Made by a program: the position numbers and the translations under genes | Assembly (NCBI GenBank): GCA_029060755.1 | Contig: JAIDTI010000050.1 | Span: 1 to 51,103, forward strand | DNA length: 51,103 nt | Direction: 5' to 3' | Origin: Ruminococcus sp. | Lineage (GTDB): Bacteria > Bacillota > Clostridia > Oscillospirales > Ruminococcaceae | Notes under the pieces: generated by a model | Told to the model about the DNA's origin: nothing | What the model saw: only the letters and a program-made list of their open reading frames with translations | Databases searched by the model: none | Part shown: in pieces, positions 41,901 to 50,499 of the stretch | Layout: every line of letters begins with the position of its first letter | Position numbering within the stretch: position 1 is the stretch's first letter

Positions 41901-44233
41901 AGTTCATCATAATAATAGAAGTATGTTTCGGAAATAGTAACAGGAGATGTAAGATAACGTGCAAGACCAATCTGAATTTTGCTTGCTGTTATCGGACTTG
42001 AGAATTTGAGTATATAATAATATCTTCCCTCTGAATCGGTTTTTCTTACAGAAATATTAGCATAAGAATCAGTAATACGACCTGCTTCGTTTCCGTCCTT
42101 GTCCCACCATCTTAAATTTGTATAGTCAATACTTGCTGTTGTGAGTATGCCGATAGTATCCAGTGTATATTCCTGGTCAAAGGTATATATCAGACCATTA
42201 TTGCCAAGATTGTTGAATCCGCCGTCGTCCCATGTAGCTTTTGAGTAATATGAAGCTGCATTGCCGTCAACAGCACCCCATGCAGTATTACTTGAATCTT
42301 CATCAAGTTTGCTGTCTATCATTTCACCGCCGTTTCTTGTAACAGAAACAATATGTGTTTTTCCCGGAGTTCCGTTTTCATCACGGTTAATCAGATTGTA
42401 TTTCGGCATTTCAGCAGGATTAAGGTCTGTTGTTTTTGCTGAACTATGAATTGATTCAGGACTTTCACCAAGTTCATTAATACCTATAACATAAACTTCA
42501 TATTCTGTAAGGTCTTCTAATCCTTCAATAGTATAGCTTGTTGCTGTAATACCTGAAATCTTAGTATATTCATCATCACTGCTTCTTACTTTATAGAAAA
42601 CGTTGTATGACTGTGTATCGTCCATGTTGCTCCAGCTAACCTTGATACCCTTATAAAGTCCAGATGCTTTTACATTATCAGGCTTATCGGGACGTTTAGT
42701 TGGTTTCGGAGTAACATCAACAGCATCACAATAACCACTTTTCCATGTTCCGTTTATTGACTGTACACTTACACTATAAGTTGTGTAATTTTTAACATCA
42801 TCTCCACCGAATGATGAAACAGTAAATGAATTTGATGTTGACATAAATGTTTCGGACTTGCCACCCTGTTCAACTTTTATTTCATATCCTGTTATGTTTG
42901 TGCAAGGCTGCCAGCTTAACTCAAACTTTTCACTTTCTGCCTTTGCTGTAAGATTTACAGGCATATCCATTTCAGGTTCGGGAATACGGCTTTCCATTCC
43001 GTTTACAAATTCAACTTTACTGATTTCAGCAAGATTATTGCTGTTCTGCATTGCAGTAATAGTCAATGTTACTTTTTTTACTGCAATCTGATTTCCAAGA
43101 TGAAGTTTAATACTGCCGTGTTCGTCAATTTCTGCATAAATGTCACTTTCTTTAAGCAGATAGTGGACTTCGGATTTTACAGGAACAGAGACTGTATGTT
43201 CTTCACCGTCATCATCAGTATATGTAACATCAATATAAGCCTCATCTACAGGGTTATCAGTACCAGTCTCAAAAGTAACGCCGTCAATCAGAGATGCTTC
43301 ACCATCTTTGAGCAGGTCAAATCCTATAGATATTGGATTCTCCTCTGAAATTTCACCGCTTTTTGCAGGAAACAGAACGATTTCATCATCACCGCTCAAT
43401 ACTTTTTCAACATCGCCCTCTATAATTGTACCGTCTAAAGATTCTACCCTAATAACCGCAGGTGAAATAAATTCCTCAACTGATGCAGTAGTATCTTTAT
43501 CTTCATTATAAGATTTTGAGAAGAACGCCAAATCAAGCAGATTAGTTTCTTCGTCATTGTTAAGGTCGGTTGTAAAATCTGCTGATACAGTTTCGCCGTC
43601 AATAGCATCTATCAATATATTTTTATCTTCGTCATCAATTTTTCCGTCGCCATTGACATCACCAATCATAAGGAGACCCGGGTGAAGTTCTCCTACCTCA
43701 TATGTATATCCTTTACAGAAACCGGCAGTAAGCTTTAAAGAATACATTTTCTGTGCTACAGTTATGGACTGACTGAAAACAGCAAATCCCGGAGCAGTTA
43801 CAGTAAGAATGTATTCGCCATCAGCAAGGTCCTCAAAACTGAACTTGCCTTCATTCAGATTGTCAGCACTGATAACGCCGTCCTGAGAATAACCGTCATT
43901 ATTGCTTAATTTCACAGTAAAGTCAATATTATTATTTATCGTCAAAGCTAATCCGATTGTAACATCAATTCTGCCTATAGCATCATATGATTGCTCATCG
44001 TCGCTTCCTTCCTGCAAATTATCAGCATTGATTTCTGTTATTTCAAGTGATTCCTCTGACAATACATTGATATTGTCATTGTTGTAAACAACAGATTCAT
44101 TGTTATCCAGCGATTCACCAATATCACCAATATCAACAAAGGCAGCTCCCGCACTTACAGCCTGCGGAAAACTGTATACCATAGATAACGCCATTAAGAA
44201 AGCAATTTTTCTTTTAAAGCTATGTTTTCTCAT
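38975..44233 (-). CDS. Large secreted M60-like metallopeptidase with dockerin and Fn3 modules
   Basis: The 1752-residue protein has a signal peptide (1-29) and an internal type I dockerin (about 190-246, D-V-N-G-D-G-K-I-D and D-L-N-N-D-E-E-T-N). Two fibronectin type III modules (about 421-603) and a discoidin-like module (about 625-765) follow. The peptidase domain (about 900-1290) has zinc motif HEIGH at 1151-1155 and Glu1166, the M60 gluzincin pattern. Fn3-like and discoidin-like modules come after it. M60 enzymes cut mucin-type glycoproteins; here the target could be plant or host glycoprotein. It is the first gene of an operon with an LPXTG protein, sortase and GT-C-like protein, so it may be held at the surface through its dockerin. 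Confidence 0.88.
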   Translation of the reverse strand: MRKHSFKRKIAFLMALSMVYSFPQAVSAGAAFVDIGDIGESLDNNESVVYNNDNINVLSEESLEITEINADNLQEGSDDEQSYDAIGRIDVTIGLALTINNNIDFTVKLSNNDGYSQDGVISADNLNEGKFSFEDLADGEYILTVTAPGFAVFSQSITVAQKMYSLKLTAGFCKGYTYEVGELHPGLLMIGDVNGDGKIDDEDKNILIDAIDGETVSADFTTDLNNDEETNLLDLAFFSKSYNEDKDTTASVEEFISPAVIRVESLDGTIIEGDVEKVLSGDDEIVLFPAKSGEISEENPISIGFDLLKDGEASLIDGVTFETGTDNPVDEAYIDVTYTDDDGEEHTVSVPVKSEVHYLLKESDIYAEIDEHGSIKLHLGNQIAVKKVTLTITAMQNSNNLAEISKVEFVNGMESRIPEPEMDMPVNLTAKAESEKFELSWQPCTNITGYEIKVEQGGKSETFMSTSNSFTVSSFGGDDVKNYTTYSVSVQSINGTWKSGYCDAVDVTPKPTKRPDKPDNVKASGLYKGIKVSWSNMDDTQSYNVFYKVRSSDDEYTKISGITATSYTIEGLEDLTEYEVYVIGINELGESPESIHSSAKTTDLNPAEMPKYNLINRDENGTPGKTHIVSVTRNGGEMIDSKLDEDSSNTAWGAVDGNAASYYSKATWDDGGFNNLGNNGLIYTFDQEYTLDTIGILTTASIDYTNLRWWDKDGNEAGRITDSYANISVRKTDSEGRYYYILKFSSPITASKIQIGLARYLTSPVTISETYFYYYDELMDEIMDLYVDNLHTVLKDNVTHRTIELLRQKVNTPDEFGEINPNTDALLRELETAEKILNAESISSPIKIHKEITTKDTGRGFSGLNAWQPLGVSIGTGEEVTVYVGSDKKKTGDSTDLRLIVTQYHSESSGVTLDGANLKVGANTFKLSKSTIAGFESGGALYIQYQGASNASEDYSVRVTGGSEVPFLDLYKVTDEDERKERTVEYINKLDEYVPKMEELHNKTHKGSGNKYIDYDYDSKNCILGASDIMLDTMMFSLPAQQILAGAGKGTAEERAETVLKSMKAMEDMMYLFYQHKGLNESAPDEINQVPKGHLNIRYQRMFSGAFMYASDNHIGIEWSETKGMVNCNSVVADENGKYVSGNYFGWGIAHEIGHCINQGDYAVAEITNNYFAQLAQAKDTNDGMRFQYNNIYSKVTSGTKGNCPNIATQLGMYWQLHLAYDKGLNYKTYSDYDEQMKNLFYARVDTYSRNPKAAPAPGDIALTLDGNSDQKLMRLACAAAEKNVLEFFERWGKTPDETTISYASQFEKETRAIFYANDDARIYALNGKGSVLGNESAVSAIKDVDVKIGKSANKVDLKFTPADIPEDDILGYEVIRCTISGGKVEEVPVGFATGSEFTDTVTTLNNRAVFYKITLIDKYLCRSAVYETKMVKIEHDGSLDKSYWSISTTNLTAESIVSEATDEMPCEQTKSNPAELAVDNELATVYAPKVTGDSAEIVIDFNKTITATGMKYTAGEGESVGDYEVYVMTDDEWVLTASGTFKGSETVYFANDDDKYISTYSATAVKLVLLNQNGKTVSIAELDVLGVTGDNVDFRRAGEEATAVIGILGEDYKYGDKADNVIAKNSLVFTGSYKGNPAYNAVILYDGNGNIVGGLDADNNIKSQQIILADVPDGKNITDVSDGTWIYWIEPEDMASMDLPETVRVELYRVNNALTNEGQRMVSDSLFEEVPVKDKLPTITLSDNNETTEKE

Positions 44234-44303
44234 AATATATCGTTCCTTTCTTAAAATTAATAGAGAACCATAGATTCTGACAAATCCTTGCCATGATATA
44301 ATT

Positions 44304-44332
44304 ATTATACAACATAATTTTTATTTTGTCAA
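44304..44332 (-). promoter_or_regulatory. Promoter of the M60-LPXTG-sortase operon
   Basis: TTGACA (44327-44332) and TATAAT (44304-44309) are 17 bp apart on the minus strand, about 70 bp before the start codon. Confidence 0.82.
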
Positions 44333-44398
44333 CCCTATTTTTATGTACAAAATACACTATTTTTCTGTTAACTCTGTTTTACGACCATAAAATAATTA

Positions 44399-44427
44399 TT
44401 GCAAAAATAATTAAATAATGATATAAT
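44399..44427 (+). promoter_or_regulatory. Promoter of the apbE operon
   Basis: TTGCAA (44399-44404) and TATAAT (44422-44427) are 17 bp apart; the start codon follows at 44450 after GAAAGGAG. Confidence 0.65.
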
Positions 44428-44449
44428 ATTACAGAAAGGAGCGATTCTG

Positions 44450-45475
44450 ATGAGGTTTAAAAAATTTTTAGCACTCACATCATGTCTGCTGATAATTCTG
44501 ACAGGCTGTGGCGAAAAAACTGATAATTCAGATAAAGTACAGCGTGATGTTTTTGCAATGGATACATATATGAGCCTTACTGCATATGGTAATAATGCTG
44601 TAGATGCTCTTGATAAGTCAACAGAAAAAATAAATGAGCTTGAAGCACTTTTTGCTGTAAATTCAGAAGAAAGTGATGTATGGAAAATTAATAATTCAGA
44701 CGGAAAGCCAGTGCAGGTATCGGACGATACAGCTGAAGTTATTGCATCTGCAATTGAATACGGCGATATTACAGGTACTCTTGATATAACAATATATCCG
44801 GTGCTGAAAGAATGGGGATTCACTACACAGGATTATAAAATTCCAGATGATGAAACACTTGCTGAACTTCTCAAAAATGTCGATTATTCTAATATTCAAC
44901 TGAACGGAAATAATATTTCAGTTCCTGAAAACTATATGATTGATTTAGGAGCAGTTGCAAAGGGTTATACAGGTGATAAAGTTATCGCTGAAATGAGAAA
45001 AAACGGTGTTGAATCAGCAATAATAAGTCTCGGAGGAAATGTTCAGTCTCTTGGACTGAAGCCCGACAGTTCACAATGGAATGTATCGGTAGCAAATCCG
45101 TTTATGCCCGACACAAGTATGTGTATCATCTCCATAGACGAAAAAGCAGTCATAACTTCTGGAAACTACGAACGATATTTTACAGGCAATGACAGCAAAA
45201 ATTACTGGCATATAATCGACAAGTCGGACGGCTATCCAGCTGACAACGGACTTGTCTCTGTTACGATAATAGGAAACAGCGGTATAATGTGCGACGCACT
45301 TTCAACGGCACTTTTTATTGCAGGTACTGAAAAGGCGCAGGAATACTGGAAGAAAAACGGTGGATTTGATATGATTCTTGTTACAGATGATGGCAGAATA
45401 ATATGTACAGACGGAATCAAAGGCAATTTAAAAAATATGAGTGATATGCCTCTGGAGGTGATTTCCGTTGACTAA
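44450..45475 (+). CDS. apbE: FAD:protein FMN transferase lipoprotein
   Basis: The 341-residue protein has a lipoprotein signal with lipobox L-T-G-C (Cys20) and the ApbE fold. Visible features are V-F-A-M-D-T-Y-M-S-L near the start, the substrate region I-D-L-G-A-V-A-K-G-Y and S-L-G-G-N, and the late metal/FAD site C-D-A-L-S-T-A-L-F. It attaches FMN covalently to Ser/Thr of exported proteins such as Rnf or Nqr subunits. It overlaps the next gene by 8 bp; with the NusG-II and Gx proteins it forms a set common in anaerobes that use flavinylated membrane redox complexes. The target protein is not in this window. Confidence 0.94.
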   Translation: MRFKKFLALTSCLLIILTGCGEKTDNSDKVQRDVFAMDTYMSLTAYGNNAVDALDKSTEKINELEALFAVNSEESDVWKINNSDGKPVQVSDDTAEVIASAIEYGDITGTLDITIYPVLKEWGFTTQDYKIPDDETLAELLKNVDYSNIQLNGNNISVPENYMIDLGAVAKGYTGDKVIAEMRKNGVESAIISLGGNVQSLGLKPDSSQWNVSVANPFMPDTSMCIISIDEKAVITSGNYERYFTGNDSKNYWHIIDKSDGYPADNGLVSVTIIGNSGIMCDALSTALFIAGTEKAQEYWKKNGGFDMILVTDDGRIICTDGIKGNLKNMSDMPLEVISVD

Positions 45476-45815
45476 AAGCGTAAAAATATGTATTGCAGTA
45501 ATCGTTCTTATATTTATTTCTGCACTTATTTTATCACTTGTACTTTTGCAGAAAAAAGACAATGAATATATATCGATAGTGCAGGATAACAAGGTTCTGT
45601 ACACGCTGAATCTGAACACTACTGAAAATAAGACAATCAGAATAGAGGATAACAACGGCGGATATAATATTATAGAAATTTTGGACGGAAAAATCAGGAT
45701 TTCATATGCCGACTGTCCCGACAAAACGTGTGTAAACATGGGATTTCTTTCAAGTAATATGCCGATAGTCTGCCTTCCGCATAAGCTGGTGATTAAATAC
45801 AATGATGAATACTAA
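45468..45815 (+). CDS. NusG domain II-like membrane-anchored protein
   Basis: The 115-residue protein has one N-terminal membrane helix (about 6-26) and an outer domain with the pattern S-Y-A-D-C-P-D-K-T-C-V-N-M-G and I-V-C-L-P-H-K-L-V, hallmarks of the NusG-II (PF07009) group found beside apbE. The start is a TTG with GGAGGTG 7 bp upstream. Three cysteines outside the membrane could bind metal or form a disulfide. Its biochemical role is not known. Confidence 0.85.
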   Translation: MTKSVKICIAVIVLIFISALILSLVLLQKKDNEYISIVQDNKVLYTLNLNTTENKTIRIEDNNGGYNIIEILDGKIRISYADCPDKTCVNMGFLSSNMPIVCLPHKLVIKYNDEY

Positions 45816-46296
45816 ACGTCTTACAGAACTATCATTACTCACCGCAACTGCACTAATAGTTTTTATTATTGAGATGAGACTTCCGAATCTCTCTCCCATT
45901 GAGGGCGTAAAACTGGGACTTGCAAATATATTTACAGTCTATGCAGTCTATAAATTCAGCGGAAAAGAAGTTCTGCTTATGGTACTGACAAGAGTATTTC
46001 TGGGAGCAGTGTTCAGCAGTAATTTTTCAGCACTTATCTACAGTCTTTCAGGTGCTTTGCTATGCCTTGCCGGAATGATTCTGTTGAAAAAAATAATCTC
46101 ACAAAAATATATCTGGCTATGCAGTATTTTCGGCGCAGTATTTCATAATACAGGACAGATTATAACCGCTGTTGTTATGATGCGCAGTTTTTCAGTAGTG
46201 GCTTATTATCCGATTCTGATAGTTTCAGGCTGTATCGCAGGAGCATTTACAGGTCTTGTTGCGGGATTTGTCCTGAAACGTCTTGAAAGAAAATAA
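45802..46296 (+). CDS. Gx transporter family (heptaprenyl-diphosphate-synthase component I-like) membrane protein
   Basis: The 164-residue protein has five to six membrane helices and the opening M-R-L-P-N-L-S-P-I-E-G-V-K-L-G-L-A-N-I-F-T motif typical of the Gx/HepA-like family, related to ECF S components. It overlaps the NusG-II gene by 14 bp, closing the apbE operon. A role in supplying flavin or an isoprenoid precursor has been suggested for neighbours of this kind, without proof here. Confidence 0.85.
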   Translation: MMNTKRLTELSLLTATALIVFIIEMRLPNLSPIEGVKLGLANIFTVYAVYKFSGKEVLLMVLTRVFLGAVFSSNFSALIYSLSGALLCLAGMILLKKIISQKYIWLCSIFGAVFHNTGQIITAVVMMRSFSVVAYYPILIVSGCIAGAFTGLVAGFVLKRLERK

Positions 46297-46309
46297 TTTA
46301 AATATTTTC

Positions 46310-46338
46310 TTGACATATGTAATAAAATGATGTATAAT
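46310..46338 (+). promoter_or_regulatory. Promoter of smpB
   Basis: A perfect TTGACA (46310-46315) and TATAAT (46333-46338) are 17 bp apart. Confidence 0.85.
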
Positions 46339-46369
46339 TATATAAAATATTACAGGAGATGAAGTGTAT

Positions 46370-46834
46370 ATGCGTTCAAAGGGTACTAAATCAATAACAG
46401 AAAACAGAAAAGCACGTCATGAATATTTTGTCCTTGAAACTTATGAGGCAGGAATTGAACTTGTCGGAACAGAGGTAAAGTCAATCCGTCTTGGTGCTGT
46501 AAATCTTAAAGATTCATGGTGTTCTATTGATAAAGGTGAAATTTTTATCAGAGGTATGCACATTTCACCATATGAAAAAGGAAATATTTTCAACCGTGAC
46601 CCTATGCGTATCAGAAAACTGCTGATGCACAAAAGAGAAATAAACAAGCTTTTTGGTACTGTCAAGCAGGACGGACTTTCTCTTATTCCTTTAAGTCTTT
46701 ATTTCAAGGATTCAAAAGTAAAAGTCCAGATTGGACTCTGCAAAGGTAAAAAATTATACGATAAGAGAGCAGATTCAGCTAAACGTGATGCAAAGCGTGA
46801 AATTGACAGAAATATCAAGTTGCGCAACCAGTGA
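46370..46834 (+). CDS. smpB: SsrA-binding protein
   Basis: The 154-residue protein matches SmpB throughout: [40 protein letters not shown], and the basic tail [16 protein letters not shown]. It delivers tmRNA to stalled ribosomes. The ATG at 46370 is preferred; a GTG two codons earlier is possible. The tmRNA gene itself is not seen in the window. The lipoprotein gene follows 7 bp later. Confidence 0.95.
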   Translation: MRSKGTKSITENRKARHEYFVLETYEAGIELVGTEVKSIRLGAVNLKDSWCSIDKGEIFIRGMHISPYEKGNIFNRDPMRIRKLLMHKREINKLFGTVKQDGLSLIPLSLYFKDSKVKVQIGLCKGKKLYDKRADSAKRDAKREIDRNIKLRNQ

Positions 46835-46841
46835 GGAAAAT

Positions 46842-47843
46842 ATGTTTGAGAAATTGAAATTGACTATCGCATCTGCAATACTTCTATGTGGATTGACAGG
46901 CTGTTCACTTGTAAGGCAGGATATTATTGATAAGGAATATAATCTTGAAGTGCCGACACATATGGTTTTTTTAGGGGATTCTATTGCCGCAGGATATGGA
47001 CTTGACGGCTATACCTCTGATGACAACTATAACTGCGACTCATATTCAAATCTGCTGGCAAATCAATATAAGCAGGAACTTGCAGAAATATGCGTCCCCG
47101 AAATGCAGAATTTTGCCGTTTCGGGAGCAACTTCTGATGATTTACTTGCACTTCTTGACAGCGGAAAAATTGACTCTGCACTTGAAAAAGCAGATGCTGT
47201 TGTCATATCAATAGGCGGAAATGATATGCTCCATGAAATGTACGGTCTTCTGGCTGATTTAGGAATGTCTGAAGAAAATCCGAAATTCGACTTTGATAAT
47301 GTAAACATAATTTCTGCACTTTCAAAACTTATCACACTTGAAGATGATGTAAATGAGGCATTAGATAAATTTGAACTGAATATATGTGAAATTTCCGATA
47401 AAATCAATACAAAATCATCAGGTGAATTATACGTTCAGACACTTTACAATCCGCTTGAAAGTCTTACGCAGTTTCAGATACTTGTTGATTTTTCAAATGA
47501 TAAAATTGACAGGTATAATCAGATTGTCAGGGAAAAGGCACAGAATTATAAAGTAATTGATGTAGAAGAAAAATTCAAGGGGAAAACAGACGAACTTACA
47601 AGAATAAAAAAAATGGACATTCACCCGAATTTAAAAGGACATAAGATTATTGCTGAAATTGTGGACGCTTCATTCCGTGAAACAGGTTTCACATATAAAA
47701 CACAGGAATATAGCAAGCCGTATCTTCCACTTTTAACAATAATGCTGATTATCGGTGGAATTTGTGCAATGCTTGCTGTTGTGCTTATTGTTATCCCGAA
47801 ACTTTTCAGCAAACATGAAAACAATGAAATAAAAACCCCTTGA
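46842..47843 (+). CDS. SGNH/GDSL hydrolase lipoprotein with C-terminal membrane helix
   Basis: Starting at the ATG 46842 (GTGAGG upstream) the protein has 333 residues with a lipoprotein signal (L-T-G-C). It is an SGNH hydrolase with nucleophile loop F-L-G-D-S-I-A-A-G-Y-G, block III I-G-G-N-D-M-L, and D-I-H-P-N-L-K-G-H carrying the Asp/His pair. A membrane helix (about 295-320) near the C-terminus gives a second anchor, which is unusual. It likely cleaves an ester on a lipid or cell-wall polymer. It forms an operon with smpB and is read through no obvious terminator other than a long hairpin after its stop. Confidence 0.9.
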   Translation: MFEKLKLTIASAILLCGLTGCSLVRQDIIDKEYNLEVPTHMVFLGDSIAAGYGLDGYTSDDNYNCDSYSNLLANQYKQELAEICVPEMQNFAVSGATSDDLLALLDSGKIDSALEKADAVVISIGGNDMLHEMYGLLADLGMSEENPKFDFDNVNIISALSKLITLEDDVNEALDKFELNICEISDKINTKSSGELYVQTLYNPLESLTQFQILVDFSNDKIDRYNQIVREKAQNYKVIDVEEKFKGKTDELTRIKKMDIHPNLKGHKIIAEIVDASFRETGFTYKTQEYSKPYLPLLTIMLIIGGICAMLAVVLIVIPKLFSKHENNEIKTP

Positions 47844-48312
47844 AAAGATAGGCTCATAAAGAAGTTTTCGCCATAGCACTTATGATTTTCAGTCAAAAGT
47901 GCTATGGCATTTCTATTAACATTGTAAGAGCTTTGATATATAATTTAATATCCATTCAAAAAAGAAGAATCTAACAATTCAAAATTAAAAGATAAAAGAG
48001 AAGAAAGTTGTTCAAAACACCATATATGAAATGTGTTAATAAAGCTTTCAACAGTATTGAAAAAGTCCTGAAAACAATGGGAGTATTTGTTAGCAAGAGA
48101 CGATAAACCGAAACTTTATAAAGAACTCAAAAAGTTCCTAAATGATAATTTTAAGACCTCTTAAATTGCTGTTTAAGAGGTCTTTAATGTATATTAAAAT
48201 TGTGTTTGAGAGTGAATTAAAAGCTACAAAAAATGTGAGAAAGAGATTTATTTGATATTTGGAGTAATTTAGCAATATCAATGGCTATAGCAGTACTTTC
48301 TCCATTGTTAGT
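47844..48312. other. Gene-poor region with inverted repeat and possible gene remnant
   Basis: No intact gene is visible. A perfect 12-bp inverted repeat GCCATAGCACTT/AAGTGCTATGGC (47870-47881 / 47897-47908) may end the lipoprotein transcript but lacks a T run. At 48027-48107 a short reading (M-K-C-V-N-K-A-F-N-S-I-E-K-V-L-K-T-M-G) is followed in another frame by D-D-K-P-K-L-Y-K-E-L-K-K-F-L-N-D-N-F, ending at the stop before the hairpin at 48153-48184. This looks like the degraded C-terminus of some gene. Confidence 0.35.
48153..48184. terminator. Terminator-like hairpin
   Basis: A perfect 13-bp stem, AAGACCTCTTAAA / TTTAAGAGGTCTT, has a 6-nt loop and T/A flanks on both sides. Confidence 0.7.
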
Positions 48313-50499
48313 TTAAGTTGCTTCATTGTAAGGAAGTGAGTTAATAATATTTGTTTCAAGTTTCTGAATAGCAAGTGCGTCAAGACATGTTACACCATCA
48401 CCTGTGTTATAGCAGTCAGCATTTATTTCTCCCTGTTTTGAAAGCACATATTTGTCTTTATTGCCGATTGCCTGAACAATTGCTGTAGCATCTGCAATAT
48501 TTACTTCTCCGTCATCGTTTGCATCACCATAAACAGCATTGCTTTTCATTTCAAAATCTGAGAGAATCTTTACATTCTCCTCATAGCTGATTTCATTAAA
48601 GCTGAACTCCGAAATTCCGCCAAGACTTTCTACATATTTATTATAAGCATCATCGAAATCATCAATTCTATCTACGTATTTTACTACATATAACTGCACT
48701 GTCAGAATATCATAAATATCCTTACTTGTACCATTACCGTTGAAATCGCAGTTCTGTTCGATATTCTGCCATATTTCAGCAGAAAGTATACTTTCATCGG
48801 CAGTTTTTTCGCTGATAAGGTCACTGAAATAAATGTTGGAAGCAAAGTAGTCCGTGTAATCAATAACGCCGTCCATATTTACATCAGGAGCAGAACGCAG
48901 ACCACTTTCAACATCACCGCAGTAAGAATCAAAGAATTCATACAAGTCGTCGGTGTTGAATTTCAGCCATGCGCTTTCGTTCGGTTTAAGACCAAGTTCA
49001 CCTGCTGCCTGTTTCACGTATGAACTTACAATCATGCTATATGGTGTGGCATAATAATTTTCTCCATATGTTTCCATATAGTATTCTTCAGTGAAATATT
49101 CAGATTTCAGTTCAATATTCTCTACAATACAAAGCATTACATAGCTGATAAAATTATCATTGCTGGCAGTGATAGAGGAATAGGGAGATTTGAATTTTGA
49201 AACAACTGACGCATAAGTTTTAAAAGCATTATCACAGTAATTCCATTCGTCATCAGAAATATAGACATTCTCAACTTCTACAAAACTTACAGTCGGGGAA
49301 GCCATTACAGCTCTGCCTGCATTAAGATAAATATAGAAATCATAAGCATCACCTATATCAAGCTGACCATTTCCGTTTGCATCAAGGTCAATCATACCTT
49401 TTTGGTACATATCAGATACAACATCATATCCTGCACGAAGATACTCCATATTACGATATAATTCACTCATAAAGCGTTGTTTGGCATCTGATATGGAGGA
49501 TTCGTCTGTCTCTGAAACATATTCCGAAACATAGTAATCATAGTCAAAAAGTTCAACTTTCAAATTGCGGTTTGCTATAAAATGTCTTACCCAGCTTGTC
49601 GTATCATTGTTATCAACTTCACCGTCGTTATTATAATCAGCAATAACTTTAATACGGCTGCTTATGTCGTCGGGGATATTAAATTTGAGGTCTGTAGAAG
49701 TTTCTCTGTTAAAGCAGTAACACTCAAGAAGATAACCATCAAGTGCATCAACAACTCCGTTGCCGTCAATATCGGTATCAAGTTCACCGCTGTCCATTCT
49801 GGCAAACATTGCTTGTTCGCCTGGCCAGTATCTTGATGTATCAATATTGTATTCAGCATGACCGATTATAGGTGTAGCTGAAGCCGCCAGCACTACTGCT
49901 GATGTAAAGAAAGATGTAAGTTTTTTCATATAAAGTCCTCCTTCTCTATCGGTATTTTCCGATATGGTTGTAGTTTGTGTACAAAAAACAGTATTTGTTT
50001 CTGTTGAATTTATCTGAAATGCTGTAGTTGTACTTAGTATGGTTTTGGTTGTTTCATGTAAAGATTCTGTTTTTGTTTCTTTGGATTTTGTCTGTGTTTC
50101 GGTTGAATTTGCTGAATAAACCGGATTCAATATTGTTGTGGAGATGACCATATTTTCTGATGTCACTATCTGTGTTGTAATTGTTGAAAGGAGAGGAATA
50201 TTTGTAACATTTACTGAAGTTGTATTTGTTGCAGATAAATCAGTCTGCTGTGAATATTCTGTAGTAGTTATTGGAACATTATCATTTTCTGTAATAATAT
50301 GACTTTTGTCATGGAAATCATTTATTGAATTTTTAATATCATTATTATGCCATATTCCGAAGCATACAAGAACAGCTGCACACATACCTGAAACTGCGAA
50401 AGAAGTTCTTTTTATGACTGCTGTCCTTTTTCGTTTTTTCTCAAGTATTTCATTCCCTTTTCTGAATACTCTTTCTGTAATATCATCATAATTCTTCAT
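48313..50499 (-). CDS. Anti-sigma-like membrane protein fused in frame to a secreted multi-dockerin protein
   Basis: One open frame of 728 residues contains two proteins by appearance. Residues 1-30 are a charged cytoplasmic segment, 31-50 a membrane helix, and 51-184 a Ser/Thr-rich stalk: an anti-sigma-type layout next to an ECF sigma gene. At residue 191 (base 49929) a new Met begins a classic signal peptide with its own GAAGGAGG, followed by six or more EF-hand/dockerin loops (such as D-I-D-G-N-G-V-V-D and D-Y-N-N-D-G-E-V-D). A full type I dockerin is at the C-terminus (about 655-715). No stop separates the parts. Either a membrane sensor with a dockerin-like outer domain is made, or two products arise from one frame. 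Start 50499 overlaps the sigma gene by 14 bp. Confidence 0.72.
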   Translation of the reverse strand: MKNYDDITERVFRKGNEILEKKRKRTAVIKRTSFAVSGMCAAVLVCFGIWHNNDIKNSINDFHDKSHIITENDNVPITTTEYSQQTDLSATNTTSVNVTNIPLLSTITTQIVTSENMVISTTILNPVYSANSTETQTKSKETKTESLHETTKTILSTTTAFQINSTETNTVFCTQTTTISENTDREGGLYMKKLTSFFTSAVVLAASATPIIGHAEYNIDTSRYWPGEQAMFARMDSGELDTDIDGNGVVDALDGYLLECYCFNRETSTDLKFNIPDDISSRIKVIADYNNDGEVDNNDTTSWVRHFIANRNLKVELFDYDYYVSEYVSETDESSISDAKQRFMSELYRNMEYLRAGYDVVSDMYQKGMIDLDANGNGQLDIGDAYDFYIYLNAGRAVMASPTVSFVEVENVYISDDEWNYCDNAFKTYASVVSKFKSPYSSITASNDNFISYVMLCIVENIELKSEYFTEEYYMETYGENYYATPYSMIVSSYVKQAAGELGLKPNESAWLKFNTDDLYEFFDSYCGDVESGLRSAPDVNMDGVIDYTDYFASNIYFSDLISEKTADESILSAEIWQNIEQNCDFNGNGTSKDIYDILTVQLYVVKYVDRIDDFDDAYNKYVESLGGISEFSFNEISYEENVKILSDFEMKSNAVYGDANDDGEVNIADATAIVQAIGNKDKYVLSKQGEINADCYNTGDGVTCLDALAIQKLETNIINSLPYNEAT
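49929..49944 (-). promoter_or_regulatory. Internal ribosome-binding site and start in the fused gene
   Basis: On the minus strand GAAGGAGG lies 7 bp before an in-frame ATG (49927-49929) that opens M-K-K-L-T-S-F-F, a signal peptide. This supports separate translation of the 538-residue dockerin protein. Confidence 0.65.

Noticed and set aside
47870-47908. Insertion-sequence terminal repeat
   Set aside because: The arms are only 15 bp apart, with no transposase or target duplication; a hairpin is simpler.
47844-48312. tmRNA gene near smpB
   Set aside because: No tRNA-like ends, no T-loop consensus and no tag reading frame are visible.
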